A DNA stretch of 64,000 nt. It comes from Anastrepha obliqua (lineage: Eukaryota; Arthropoda; Insecta; Diptera; Tephritidae). The DNA is taken from contig NC_072893.1 in NCBI RefSeq assembly GCF_027943255.1, positions 133,299,784 through 133,363,783 on the forward strand, in the 5' to 3' direction. A program made the position numbers and the translations under genes. Positions 51,101 through 58,182 of the stretch are shown here, piece by piece (the first letter of the stretch is position 1; every line of letters begins with the position of its first letter). The notes beneath the pieces were generated by a model. It was not told the origin of the DNA. It saw only the letters and a program-made list of their open reading frames with translations, and did no database searches.

Positions 51101-54100
51101 AAATTATTCAAATTATTTAAAGCATGTGGCTTCCCGTTCACATAAATAATATCATATGCGTATGCATGTATGTGTATGTCTGTGTGCGCGTATGTTTACT
51201 TCCATTTGTATACAAACTGATAATACCATAGACAACAAGTATACAAGTAATCATCAAAACAACAACAACGAGTACAATACGCTAACCAGCAAGCAAATAA
51301 AATACGCCCGTTCAGCCAAGCCGCTAATCTACAACGCTCATCGGCGAACGTGAGTGCAAAGACACGGGTGGCGGTGCGGGCTGCGCGATTTATACGCAGT
51401 GACGTCAAACGCTTCATCTGGCTGGAGCTGAAACTGAAGCTGTGTGTTGCCTAGCGGTGTTTGACGCTGACGCCGATGGCACCAGTGAGCTGGCTGCTTT
51501 ATTTATTATTTTTTACTTTTATTTTTTTTTTTTGCAAGTTTAAATGAGTTGTGTGTTTATTTATTTATTTTTTGTTCTATTTTTTACTAATTCAAAGCTC
51601 AAATTTCACTATTTTTATTGTGTTTATTGTAAACGAATTAAGGCGATAAGTTGACGCAAAAAATACGAAGGCTGACGAAATAGACTCTTGTCACTGAATC
51701 AAGTCCAGTTCAATTTAATTACATTTTAATTACTCGATAATTTCGTTATTTTACATGCTATGTTAGTACGGATTTTGCATTGTAATGCTGCACACACGCA
51801 CTTACAGACTCATTTACATATGAGCGACCAATTCGTGATTTTTCACTTATTACTCAAGTCTTTGCCCTTTAGCAGTCTGACAAACAGGCAAACAGAAGTT
51901 AAAGTGAAACCAAGAATTATAATTATGAAATTATAGTTTATTGACCAACAGCAGCAGTGCAAAGTACAACTCAAGAACACCGAGTCATGTCTGCATGGAA
52001 AGACGCTCACGTGACGGAAAGTTTGCTCAAATCTTCAGATATTTGCACAGATTCCCATGCGCACATATGTATGTATGTGTATATGCGCGTAATTCATTCA
52101 TGTTAAGTTTTATGGTCCATTGACGTGCGTACTAGTAGTGACGTCATGGAATTTAACTCGTTTTGCAACTTAAGAAAAAAAGTTGGCCGCTGATTAATCA
52201 CGAGTGAAAAACAATAGCATAAAAATATTTGCACCTCGGATTGATTAATGAGTGGAGCAGATGATGGCACGGAAGAAGAATTAACAACGCAGGAACTTAA
52301 AATTATTTTCAACTGTGTGGGAGTGCGCAAGTCATTGGCTTTTCAAGACTTAGCCTTAGGCGCCCAAAATATTAGTGCACGTCAAAGCACCAAGCACGAA
52401 ATGCACAAATAAAAATGAAAATTGGAGAGTACGTATTAACGGCCCATTATATATATACGACGGCCGCCGTAGCCGAATGGGTTGGTGCGCGACTACCGTT
52501 CGGAATTCACAGAGTGAACCTCGGTTCGAATCTCGGTGAAGACACCAAAATTAAGAAAAACATTTTTCTAATAGCGGTCGCCCCTTGGCAGGCAATGGCA
52601 AACCTCCGAGTGTATTTCTGCCATGAAAAATCTTTTCTTAAAAAATATCTGCCGTTCGGGGTCGGCTTCAAACTGTAGGTCCCTCCATTTGTGGAACAAC
52701 ATTAAGGCGCACACCACAAATACGAGGAGGAGTAATTCTTTCATGCCAGAAACGCACTTGGAAGTTTGCCATTGCCTGCCAAAGGGCGACCGCTATTAGA
52801 GAGATTTGTTTTATCGCTTGTTCTATCATTAGCTTGCGTATAAAACAAAATTACTGGTACGAGTTTGCAAATCAAAGCTTATTTAGACCTCTGCGGTGCC
52901 TTGAGCTTTGCATCTGCTTGCATTGCAACTCTGCATGATACACGTAAGAAAAACGCACAGAAAGGCTGATCGCTAAGGCGGGACCTCAGTAATGTGCTAA
53001 GCAAATGAAATCATCAGCAAAACGCTCAACTTGCTGCATACTTAGAGGCGTGGTGTATTTAAGTGCAACCTGCATAACCCATATAAAATACAGGTTCCGC
53101 CCGCCTTACAGGGCACGAATATAGCATTGATACCACTTGATGCCGTTGGGTATGCCAACTGTTGATAAAAACTTCAACAAAACTGTACTCCTCTGAATAA
53201 TTGCCACAATAAAAAAAATTTCTAGCCCAAAGTAAAAGTATCTTATCAGACTGATCACATGACTGATGAGGAAAATGAGAGTTCTTAGAAGTAGGCACAA
53301 AACAAGGTATGGACAAATTTTACTGTAGAACAATCATTGCAAATAAAATAGGTTGATCCATGTGGGGCTGTTTGGCTACATAGCTAGACTTGTATGACTA
53401 CTTGCAGGCTAATCTGCAACTAAACACAAATTAGCCCCACTTTTTGTTCTTCTTGTACTCAAAATTATATCTAAAGATACGCTTGCCAACTGATCGTGAC
53501 TATTGAAGCTATACCCGCTTTGGCCAATCGTTCACTAGCGTACTCGTATTCCGTATTCTTTTACAGTGCGGACACTTTGCGGAAGCGACATCTTCAGGCT
53601 GAACACAATGAAAGTGTCAGCCAGCGAGCACAGCGATCAATAGAAGTTCAATGCGACGCGATGCCACAAAGTCTATCGCATACACAAACCAATTGGTATC
53701 AAAGCTTCAACAAATGCTGATTATTGCACACGAAATGAAGAAAATGCGAAAAAGCTTTGCTGTTAGTAAAAGCAGAAAATGTTAATGTAATTAACATTCT
53801 CTGGTAAAATTGATTATTTTTTCCTCTAATTACTTTTAAGCGGCTGCAAGTGATTAGCTATTAATTAAAGAAAATGATATTTCGAACCGGTTAACGATTT
53901 CATTTATTAGCTTGTACTTGTAGCGAAAATTTTTACACGCCATTTCAGTTGTGATAACTTGAATCCTTTTGATGTCAATGCCAATGCCACAGCTGCCAGT
54001 GCCGACAGCTTAAGCGAAAATTGGACATTGGGGCTAATGGTAACGGCTCTCAACGACACTTACTGTATCATTACAAACGCGATTATCCATAAAATTATGA

Positions 54101-57016
54101 TTTATGTACAACACAAGACACAACACTTCCTGCTACAACCGAGCGATTGCGCTGCAGATCGGCAGATCGGCAAATCAACTGGCTGGTCGCCGCCAGGTGA
54201 GCGCTGATAAGGCATCTCAGAAACGCGCGCGTACAATTGCAAACGATGCTGGAAATATATACTATACATATGAGTAAGTATATACGTATATGTGTATGTA
54301 TGTGTGTATGTAACAGCGAGCAGCCGGCGGCAGAGTACTGCGCGTGCTATTGTTGTTGTGCGTTAGCAAGCGAACGATTGGCATTATGTTGCTGTTATGT
54401 TCTGATGTCGTACAACAACACAGCAATTTATGCATTACAAATTATTTACGGCTGCCAATAAAAATACGACAGCCGCGACACGTTGGCCACGTTAGTTACG
54501 TTAGCCGCCGACAATAATGCAAACGATAAGCGTTAAATGCGCAATGCGATATGCCGCTACGGGCGATGGCAGAACAATCATGAATTAGCGGAGAATTGGA
54601 TCAGAGTGCGAGTGTATGGTGGCGCAAAGCGCGAGCGGTTCGAGGCTGTGCAGCGCCCGTAGACGGGATTAGGCAGCTGCATGGCGCTACGCCACATCAC
54701 TCAATGCAAAGTAGCCGCAAACTGCGCATGCCCCTGTGTGTGAGGCAAATGTAGAGGAGTGACTGGCTCTGCTCTGTGTGGGTATGGAAGCCGCGGGGCC
54801 GATTGACTCGCCAATGCCATTAGTAATAACTGTTTGTGGTTATGCCAGCGCGAAGTCATTTCTTTGGCAATTTAAAAACACATTTTCATGTAACTTATGC
54901 AGGAAGTTATCGTAAATTCCATAATAAATATATTTAATGTACAAGCAAAGGGGAGTATGTGGACATTTGAGAATCAATGCGAAGTTAATCTCTTTTAAAG
55001 TGGGCATTTTTCAGTCAACAACTGCATTATTTGGTGGTTTTAAAGAACATTTTAAACGGCTGGTTTGCAAAATAATAAATGTTCTCTTTATAGGGTTTTT
55101 CATTAGGTGCATTCGAACTTTGACGCGTATGGCGACCGTTTTGGTAGAGCTACAACTGTAAAATTTGGTGCGAGTACTGATTCAGTCTTGATATTTAACA
55201 CCGAAGAGCTATAAGAGCTATAAGATTCACTAAGTATTTTTTTATATGACGCAATTGCTTTCTACCGCCGTAGGGAAATGGGTTGGCGCATGACTATCAT
55301 TCGAAAGGGCACAAATTCGGAAATCCGTGCATGAAACACCAAATGATAGAAAAGGTTTTTTCTAGTAAAAGTCGTCCATCGGCAGACAATGGAGAACATC
55401 TGAGCAAAACTCCTGATAAAAAACCATATGCCATTCGGAGTCGACTAAAACTGTAGGACCTTTCATCTGTGGTGAAACATCATGACGCGCACCACAAATA
55501 GAAGGAGGACTATTCTCCCTTTTATATTCGTCGTAATAAATGATGGCATTGATGGCCCCTCACTACTGCTTTCTGTTCAGCTTCTTATTTTCCTTTTTAG
55601 TTTATAATTAAGAGGTAGCAGCATTGGGGAATTTCAAAAAATTGATGTTTTTCTTTGGGCAACTATTTAGAATCTTAAAAATAATAACAAATTAACCTTA
55701 TGGAGGTAAAAGTTTCAATTATTGACCTTGCGCAACACCTCAATGGCGCTCGTAAAGTTTTAAATCCGTGTTCTACTTTTTCACGAGGAGTGGACAGATT
55801 ACTTTAATATTGCTGCATACATTGATGTGAAATTTCGAAAGTAACTTTTTTATTATGAACTTGCTTTTATATAAAGAAATTTTCAACTCACTTACAAATA
55901 TATTTGTTTAAATTAGGTATCAAGACCGCTTTCTTAGAATCCAAGGGAAAATACAATATTTTCCTGAATTTCGCTTTCTAAGAATCCAAGAAATGTAGTT
56001 AAATATGTGGCGATCCCTGTGAACCTCACTGTATTCTTACTTTTCTTCTTCTTGAACTCATGTTCCTCGTTTCCCAAACACTCCCCGTTTCTCTAAGTCT
56101 TCACTTGCCTCACACAGCAAACCGCCTACTCATGCATACCTGCTCCAAAGCCACGATCATCTTCAATGATTCGCGCACCCACGGCAGCCCACAGCCCTCA
56201 TCAGTCTTCAATTTGCCGTCTTCTGTGTGCTCGCGCCGCCTACTTTTTCACTTTACTCCCCAGTAGTCTTAAGGAGTTGTTGATTAAGGCACGCTTTCAG
56301 CCTCCTACCGCGCCTATGTCACCAATTCTGCATACGTGTAAGTCTACTTACAATAGGCGTGTGGCATACAACAGTGCAGCAGCTAATCCGCCTGTCTGTT
56401 TATCCACTTCAAATCAATTTCCTCCTTGCAAGTTTAAAAAAGTATCGCCCACAGGAGCACCGTGAAACTGTCAACCGCCCGCCAACTTATCATTAATTCA
56501 CCACAGCAGGCTATGTACTACAGTGTTGCATGCCCACTCTTGCACCCGCCTGCATAATACAGTAATTAGCGCGAAATTAGCAAGTCTATGTTGTAAGTCA
56601 ATCAACTGCCACACCATGCCGCACAGCGGCTGTTTCTTTCAACGATTAAGCCAGCAAAAATATGAAGCAACAAGGAGTTAAAACTGCTGTTGTACCACAT
56701 ATAAGCAACACCAAAGTGGTGGCGCTTCGTTCGTCGGAGTGCAGAAAGAGACCGCCGATATACCTACCTTTTTAATGGAAGCCTCTGCGCTGATCACATA
56801 CAGATCCACAATACCCAGCAGGCAGTCATCGCAGCGGCAAACATCATCGCCCAATACCAGCGACCCCAGTGACCCGATACTGCTGGCCGAATCGAGCGAA
56901 TCAGTACGACGCAAACGGCTACCGCCTGGACCACTTTGGGCGGCTGCCTCGATTTTGCGCGCCAACAGTTGTTCCATTAGGGTGCGCGGACGCGAGGAGG
57001 AGGGGAAGAGTGCCAT
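14557..57016 (-). CDS. IP3K2: IP3K2: inositol 1,4,5-trisphosphate 3-kinase, with alternative first exons
   Basis: Phosphorylates Ins(1,4,5)P3 to Ins(1,3,4,5)P4 in the cytoplasm, using ATP; family members are stimulated by Ca2+/calmodulin. Common 3' exons: 16170-15921, 15641-15373, 15292-15182, 15117-14557. These give the whole catalytic domain with the family signature PCVMDCKIG (PxxxDxKxG) and the SSLLFVHD...VWLIDFAKT motif. Three possible 5' coding exons (57016-56768, 33825-32959, 24221-24111) each end in phase 0, the phase needed at 16170. This fits alternative promoters giving different N-termini on one kinase domain, and a gene of at least 42 kb. Drosophila has two paralogues, IP3K1 and IP3K2. 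The long alternative-promoter structure suggests IP3K2, but the choice is inference. Confidence 0.85.
15182..15292 (-). CDS. IP3K2: IP3K2 kinase-domain exon
   Basis: 37 codons: [20 protein letters not shown], then [13 protein letters not shown]. This matches the region after 'GFRIEGIKK' in animal IP3 3-kinases. The acceptor is ctttgcag. The donor is ATG|GTAGGG at 15182/15181. Phase 0 at both ends. Confidence 0.92.
15373..15641 (-). CDS. IP3K2: IP3K2 kinase-domain exon with catalytic PxxxDxKxG signature
   Basis: [20 protein letters not shown] then [38 protein letters not shown] and [20 protein letters not shown]. Carries the inositol-polyphosphate-kinase signature PCVMDCKIG with the Asp and Lys intact. 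The acceptor is cttgtccgtag. The donor is GAG|GTAAGA at 15373/15372. Confidence 0.94.
15921..16170 (-). CDS. IP3K2: IP3K2 common exon: calmodulin-binding segment and start of kinase domain
   Basis: [20 protein letters not shown], then [20 protein letters not shown], ending VTSEDGE. The Trp/Lys-rich start corresponds to the calmodulin-binding segment next to the catalytic domain in this family. The acceptor is tcattgacag at 16171 (phase 0). The donor is C|GTAAGT at 15921/15920. All alternative 5' exons are expected to join here. Confidence 0.93.
16171..20060. other. IP3K2 intron sequence
   Basis: No gene recognised. Open frames here (16629-17003, 17583-17858, 17811-18128 and 18809-19057) lack domain features and splice context. 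A 13-bp direct repeat (ggcatcagtgatt-type) sits at about 19500-19530. Confidence 0.5.
20061..20119 (-). CDS. IP3K2: Possible small internal IP3K2 exon
   Basis: Flanked by tctcatcgcag and CAT|GTAAGT. In the frame that ends in phase 0 (as 16170 requires) it reads [19 protein letters not shown]. It would need a preceding exon ending in phase 1, and none of the three first exons does. It is therefore either an exon of another isoform whose start I did not find, or chance. Confidence 0.3.
20461..20801 (-). mobile_element. tRNA-derived SINE, copy 2, with 12-bp TSD
   Basis: Inverted copy: core 20486-20789, with the 3' end at the left (TTGGCGCGTAC, then GTGTTTGGCCGAG) and the A-box end at the right. 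The B box has one change (AGTTCGAATCTC). The tail is A/T-rich (TTTA-type). ATTTTTATTTTA at 20461-20472 and again at 20790-20801 is a perfect 12-bp TSD. Confidence 0.85.
20802..22739. other. IP3K2 intron sequence
   Basis: AT-rich. No gene or nameable repeat seen, apart from a short direct repeat of tttcccaatcc at about 22465-22495. Confidence 0.5.
22740..23260 (+). mobile_element. LINE fragment: RNase H domain
   Basis: Broken frames read [20 protein letters not shown], then after gaps LGHEGHEGN-type sequence around 22935-23015 (TLLLW...[11 protein letters not shown]...LSRKRVQT in decayed form). This is the RNase H domain found C-terminal to reverse transcriptase in I/R1-type LINEs. Stops and frameshifts throughout. 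Confidence 0.6.
23261..24110. other. IP3K2 intron sequence
   Basis: No gene seen. A short direct repeat (gagtcagaact) occurs at about 23993 and 24011. Confidence 0.5.
24111..24221 (-). CDS. IP3K2: Candidate alternative first coding exon of IP3K2 (short N-terminus)
   Basis: The minus strand starts at an ATG and encodes [20 protein letters not shown], then [17 protein letters not shown] (37 codons). It is followed by donor GAG|GTGGGT. Phase 0 matches the common exon at 16170. It contains a short hydrophobic run ([10 protein letters not shown]). Upstream on the minus strand is A/T-rich sequence suitable for a 5' UTR. It is shorter than the track cut-off and has no known domain, so it rests on splice phase and position. 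Confidence 0.45.
24222..26574. other. IP3K2 intron sequence
   Basis: No gene recognised. GC-richer sequence at 24240-24480 may be 5' UTR or promoter of the 24221 exon. CA/TG dinucleotide runs occur around 24830-25020. Confidence 0.45.
26900..27283 (-). mobile_element. 3' end of a jockey-type LINE inside the Helitron
   Basis: The minus strand reads [20 protein letters not shown], then [20 protein letters not shown], ending in a stop near 27066. This aligns in order with the C-terminus of the intact RT at 62061-63173 (ILNDNIHRELKVKT...RHTNRLLEHSNREIRQLP). The 3' UTR continues to a T run at 26879-26892 (a poly(A) tail on the minus strand). Confidence 0.75.
27266..27748 (+). CDS. Unidentified ORF, possibly intron-containing, inside the Helitron
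   Basis: 160 codons, Lys/Phe/Asn-rich ([20 protein letters not shown] ... [20 protein letters not shown]). I do not recognise it. The first few codons overlap the end of an antisense LINE fragment, so the real 5' part was probably cut off. A perfect fly-type intron can be read inside it: AAAG|GTAATAAG at 27497/27498 to CATTTTTTCAG at 27572. This intron is 75 nt long and has no stop, so the frame stays open spliced or unspliced. It could be a host gene fragment captured by the Helitron, part of another transposon, or a chance ORF. Confidence 0.4.
   Translation: MYQGTLVKVLSIYENNVSIQLSNAFFDQFYMEMNAFANDVFGYEQMLESNEKGKKREMIKKIFGKFKMNGASLEKFKGNKNIHKIKLEFEFLDLFCLFLIFSEVHHTTTHSNSDFEILLELVIDNFVTIMVNGNLRLSDPAYYLPYQLFMEHMDQMNTKK
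28008..28560. repeat. Degenerate tandem repeat, about 140-190 bp per unit
   Basis: Four successive segments begin with variants of GGGGTGTTTTTCGAAAATTA (about 28012, 28147, 28338 and 28507). Each is followed by poly-A/T and a conserved 'atgaaattttttcaa' block. Unit spacing is 135-190 bp. It lies between the unknown ORF and the helicase remnant. Confidence 0.55.
28695..29341 (+). pseudogene. Helitron helicase (PIF1-like) C-terminus, one stop
   Basis: Reads [20 protein letters not shown], then [20 protein letters not shown], then [10 protein letters not shown]. After an in-frame TGA at 29042-29044 it continues [37 protein letters not shown] and [19 protein letters not shown]. The last blocks are PIF1-family helicase motifs V and VI as found in Helitron Rep-helicases. 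Upstream helicase motifs and the Rep nuclease are missing. Confidence 0.85.
29405..29702 (-). mobile_element. tRNA-derived SINE, copy 3
   Basis: Inverted copy with the 3' end at the left (AATTGGCGCGTACACCC...GGGTGTTTGGCC) and the A-box end at the right (CATTCGGCTACGGTGG on the plus strand). The B box GGTTCGAATCTC is intact on the minus strand (about 29630-29641). It abuts the Helitron end. I see no clear TSD. Confidence 0.85.
30065..30250 (-). mobile_element. LINE reverse-transcriptase fragment
   Basis: The minus strand reads [20 protein letters not shown] then [18 protein letters not shown]. This is the 'GVPQGSxLGPxLF...IND...FADD' block of jockey-type RTs with the FADD box changed to CGDE. 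A SINE fragment adjoins it upstream. Confidence 0.6.
30279..30320 (-). mobile_element. SINE 3' fragment
   Basis: TTGGCCAAGCTTCTCCTCAA then TTTGTGGTGTACATCTTG matches the minus-strand form of the SINE 3' half (TTGGCCGAGCTCCTCCTCC...TGTGGTGTGCGTCTTG). It sits next to the RT fragment. Confidence 0.55.
30321..31439. other. IP3K2 intron sequence
   Basis: No gene recognised. A 122-codon minus-strand frame (31377-31009) has no domain and weak coding character. Confidence 0.45.
31440..32256 (+). mobile_element. Second, older copy of the RTE-like LINE
   Basis: Plus strand, aligned with the copy at 8801-9998: [17 protein letters not shown] (catalytic YADD changed to YADN), then [33 protein letters not shown], and after several frameshifts [20 protein letters not shown] and [11 protein letters not shown]. 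It ends with CTCGGCCAAAATCACTTCAAG and an AGAAGGAGAAGAAG tail. Many stops; dead. Confidence 0.8.
32257..32958. other. IP3K2 intron sequence
   Basis: No gene or nameable repeat seen. Confidence 0.5.
32959..33825 (-). CDS. IP3K2: Alternative first coding exon of IP3K2 (long acidic/His-rich N-terminus)
   Basis: 289 codons, starting [20 protein letters not shown] at the ATG at 33825-33823 (context gacaATGTC; the longer frame begins with GTG and is not used). Features in order: a folded-looking start, Cys pair ([10 protein letters not shown]), an acidic run ([18 protein letters not shown]), a His-rich stretch ([13 protein letters not shown]), basic and Pro-rich parts, and an end [20 protein letters not shown]. 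The donor AAG|GTGAGT is phase 0, matching 16170. The coding quality is strong. Assignment to IP3K2 rests on strand, phase and absence of another partner. Confidence 0.78.
33826..37556. other. 5' UTR/promoter of the 33825 exon and IP3K2 intron
   Basis: 33826-34300 is probably the 5' UTR and promoter region of the exon at 33825. Beyond that no gene is recognised. Around 36060-36170, 'taggttaggtcgaagcgg' resembles a dispersed repeat end but could not be named. Confidence 0.4.
37557..37592. promoter_or_regulatory. Candidate housekeeping-type promoter: two overlapping DREs and an E-box
   Basis: TATCGATATCGATA (37557-37570) holds two overlapping DREs. Twelve bases on, TTTGACAGCTGAAA carries the CAGCTG E-box. 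DRE and this E-box are two of the core-promoter motifs of TATA-less fly genes and often occur together. An ATG follows (37595) but its frame is short. The downstream gene is not clear. Confidence 0.45.
38166..38330 (+). other. Short coding-like stretch of unknown nature
   Basis: Reads [20 protein letters not shown], then [20 protein letters not shown], then [13 protein letters not shown] and a stop (54 codons), with no ATG. All three frames have stops just upstream, and I see no good acceptor. It lies about 600 bp downstream of the DRE/E-box. Possibly a decayed exon of a nested gene. Confidence 0.25.
38358..38405. repeat. Tandem duplication, about 23 bp x 2
   Basis: ATAATATAATTATTTTCTCT occurs twice in tandem. 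Confidence 0.7.
39650..39800 (-). mobile_element. LINE fragment: RNase H domain
   Basis: The minus strand reads [20 protein letters not shown], then [13 protein letters not shown]. These are the '[12 protein letters not shown]' and 'VRLIWVPGHSG' motifs of LINE RNase H. The part after GHS is lost. Non-functional. Confidence 0.7.
39801..41041. other. IP3K2 intron sequence
   Basis: Mostly no recognisable gene. Around 40195-40260 a frame reads [16 protein letters not shown], which resembles a LINE ORF2 C-terminus, but too little is left to be sure. Confidence 0.4.
41070..41485 (+). pseudogene. mariner transposase C-terminal half
   Basis: Reads [20 protein letters not shown], then [16 protein letters not shown], then [15 protein letters not shown], with an in-frame TGA after EDIGQPL (41394-41396), then [16 protein letters not shown]. 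There are 41 residues between the second catalytic position and the Asp in SCDFF, which fits the DD41D group to which rosa of Ceratitis belongs. The second catalytic position is Asn (QQNGATCH) instead of Asp. The N-terminal DNA-binding part and the first Asp are deleted. Confidence 0.85.
41578..41922 (+). mobile_element. tRNA-derived SINE, copy 4, with 12-bp TSD, inside a mariner TIR
   Basis: Core 41590-41910. The A box TAGCCGAATGG (41601-41611) and B box GGTTCGAATCT (41654-41664) are both intact. The tail is CTCGGCCAAACACC, then a hairpin (ACACC/GGTGT), then CGCGTCAATTA and (TA)n. ATTGGAAACCCC at 41578-41589 and 41911-41922 is a perfect 12-bp TSD made from the mariner TIR. This is the best reference copy in the window. 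Confidence 0.92.
41925..47586. other. IP3K2 intron sequence
   Basis: No gene recognised. GC-richer stretches at 42600-42900, 43400-43500 and 45100-46260 could hold promoters or untranslated first exons. Around 46.6-47.58 kb the sequence is very A/T-rich and low in complexity. Confidence 0.4.
47587..48319 (+). mobile_element. Second DD41D mariner, 733 bp, TA-flanked
   Basis: AAGGGTGGTTCAATTTCAAG at the left and CTTGAAACTTAACCACCCTT at the right are imperfect TIRs. TA dinucleotides at 47585-47586 and 48320-48321 are the target duplication. It carries the C-terminal half of a transposase. This family differs from the 41 kb element in TIR and protein sequence. Confidence 0.88.
47660..48214 (+). 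pseudogene. mariner transposase C-terminal part
   Basis: [20 protein letters not shown], then a stop and frameshift near 47730, then [40 protein letters not shown] and [12 protein letters not shown], ending [13 protein letters not shown]. Spacing between the second and third catalytic positions is 41. The second is again Asn (QQNGATCH). Confidence 0.85.
48620..48720. repeat. Near-perfect hairpin: 43/42-bp arms, 16-nt loop
   Basis: The left arm (48620-48662) and right arm (48679-48720) are reverse complements with a single small difference (one extra base and A/T change near the base). The core TAATTTTAAATCTAATTTTA is repeated inverted. The loop is CAAAATCGCAATCAAA. Pairing continues weakly outside. 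It could be a fold-back element or a small-RNA hairpin. Confidence 0.8.
48721..50539. other. IP3K2 intron sequence
   Basis: No gene or nameable element seen. Confidence 0.45.
50540..50720 (+). mobile_element. Probable LINE ORF2 C-terminal fragment
   Basis: Shifting frames give EHLLCDW-like and SFSRRGQ-like sequence, then [20 protein letters not shown] and VSIMRREKN before a stop. This is the general shape of the end of an R1/jockey-type ORF2. Too decayed to classify. Confidence 0.4.
50721..52458. other. IP3K2 intron sequence
   Basis: No gene recognised. Contains the candidate promoter at 51388-51407 and another TGACGTCA at about 52138-52145. Confidence 0.4.
51388..51407 (-). promoter_or_regulatory. 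Candidate TATA promoter with CRE palindrome
   Basis: On the minus strand TGACGTCA (51407-51400) is followed six bases later by TATAAAT (51394-51388) in a GC-rich setting unusual for this intron. It points the same way as IP3K2, so it could be a promoter for one of its isoforms. I see no clear initiator. Confidence 0.3.
52459..52734 (+). mobile_element. tRNA-derived SINE, copy 5, 3'-truncated
   Basis: A box (GTAGCCGAATGGG, about 52469) and B box (GGTTCGAATCTC, 52523-52534) are intact. The body is well conserved to ACGAGGAGGAG at 52732, where the copy stops before its 3' tail. Confidence 0.88.
52736..52810 (-). mobile_element. Inverted SINE internal fragment next to copy 5
   Basis: TTGCCATTGCCTGCC then AAAGGGCGACCGCTATTAGA is the reverse complement of 52560-52630 in copy 5 (TCTAATAGCGGTCGCCC...). 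The pair makes a long imperfect inverted repeat. Confidence 0.75.
52811..55263. other. IP3K2 intron sequence
   Basis: No gene recognised. GC-richer sequence at 54.1-54.85 kb could be regulatory. TATG microsatellite at about 54285-54312. Confidence 0.4.
55264..55512 (+). mobile_element. tRNA-derived SINE, copy 6, old
   Basis: Recognisable by CCGCCGTAGGGAAATGGGTT, GTCGTCCATCGGCAGACAAT, CATTCGGAGTCGACT and GCGCACCACAAATAGAAGG. The B box is degraded (ATTCGGAAATCC) and the 3' tail is missing. The oldest copy here. Confidence 0.75.
55513..56767. other. IP3K2 intron sequence
   Basis: No gene recognised. Confidence 0.45.
56768..57016 (-). CDS. IP3K2: Distal alternative first coding exon of IP3K2
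   Basis: 83 codons from ATG at 57016 in strong context (caacATGGC): [20 protein letters not shown], then [20 protein letters not shown], then Ser-rich [13 protein letters not shown], a Cys cluster ([12 protein letters not shown]) and an end EASIKK. The donor is AAG|GTAGGT (phase 0), which matches 16170. A good acceptor on the minus strand (ttactcttttcag, exon base 57225) lies 200 nt upstream, so the 5' UTR continues into at least one more exon. If joined to 16170 the intron is about 40 kb. Confidence 0.7.
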
Positions 57017-58129
57017 GTTGGTTGAATGTGCAATGTTACTGACTCTAATGAACTCGTATGTGCGGTTATGTGAGATTTGGCAAAGTGTGGAGCATGCAAG
57101 TTTGCTGCTTAAGTCTTTCGTTTAGCTTGGTTAGAATTGAGAGATGATGCGATGTGGTATTGATAGTGTTTTCGTGTTTGTCTTATATAACTTCTAATGC
57201 GGAAACTGAGTAGATGTAAACATACCTGAAAAGAGTAAGAAAATAAAATAAAATTAGAAGAAAAATAATATAAAAATAAATTGAAAAAAAAAAACAATGT
57301 CACCTTAGAGACGCCACTATCTCACTATTTTACAATCACACAAAAGTGCTGTTGTTATGGCTTGTAAACAATTTACAAACTTCAGCGACAAACTAACTTG
57401 CCACTAAAACAATTTACCACACGAACAGCAACTAATACAATTAAATCTGTTGTAATTATGTTTCGAGTTTCAAATTACCCACCGCCTAGCTGCCGCGCCC
57501 GCCGTTCCGCCTTTCAAGCACAGCACACACCCAAAAGCTATTAACTACCAGAAAGGCGAAATCGAAGCCGCCAAAAACGGCACATTTTTTCACTTAAACA
57601 AACAATTACAAGTTGTCTGCCGTTGAAGTCAGCGATAAAGACTCGACGTGGCCGAGCAATCTATGCGAAGCCGCCTACCAAAGCGCACTGGAGCCCAGTG
57701 GCCCAGCAGCCGGTAGCAATGTGGCACCTCAGTGGCCAGTGAAGCAGCAGTGAACGCATTTCGATTCCAACATTTCAATTAAAATTTCAATTGCGATCAT
57801 TTGCCAACTACAATTCCAACTTTTACTATTCGATGGTCCATTGCCTGAGGAAGCCTTCGGCGCTGCCATAAATTGTTTAGCTAATAGTTTTTATGACTTT
57901 TTATTTAGGTAATAAAGTTAGGTTTTATTCATTCCCAGCGAACATTTTGCAAAATTTTATAGGCTTTATGGCTTTTATTTCGTTGGAAGGAAGCGGGGAA
58001 ACTACTCTATAGCGTCGAATTTTCTATAATCAAAAATAAATAAACAGCAAAGGCGAAATTGAAAACAGTTAAAGCTGGAGAAACCAGGTCGAACAAGGGA
58101 AAGAATGAAAATCCATTTACACAATTCAG

Positions 58130-58182
58130 TGACCTATCAGTGTCGATCAGTGCGATTAGTGTCGATCGATCTCGATCAGTGC
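58130..58182. repeat. Short imperfect tandem of a TCGATCAGTG motif
   Basis: GTCGATCAGTGCGATTAGTG then TCGATCGATCTCGATCAGTG: four to five variants of a 10-mer in tandem. Confidence 0.6.

Noticed and set aside
57109..57303. 64-codon minus-strand frame upstream of the distal IP3K2 exon
   Set aside because: It spans the predicted acceptor and pyrimidine tract, so it is intron plus 5' UTR, not coding.
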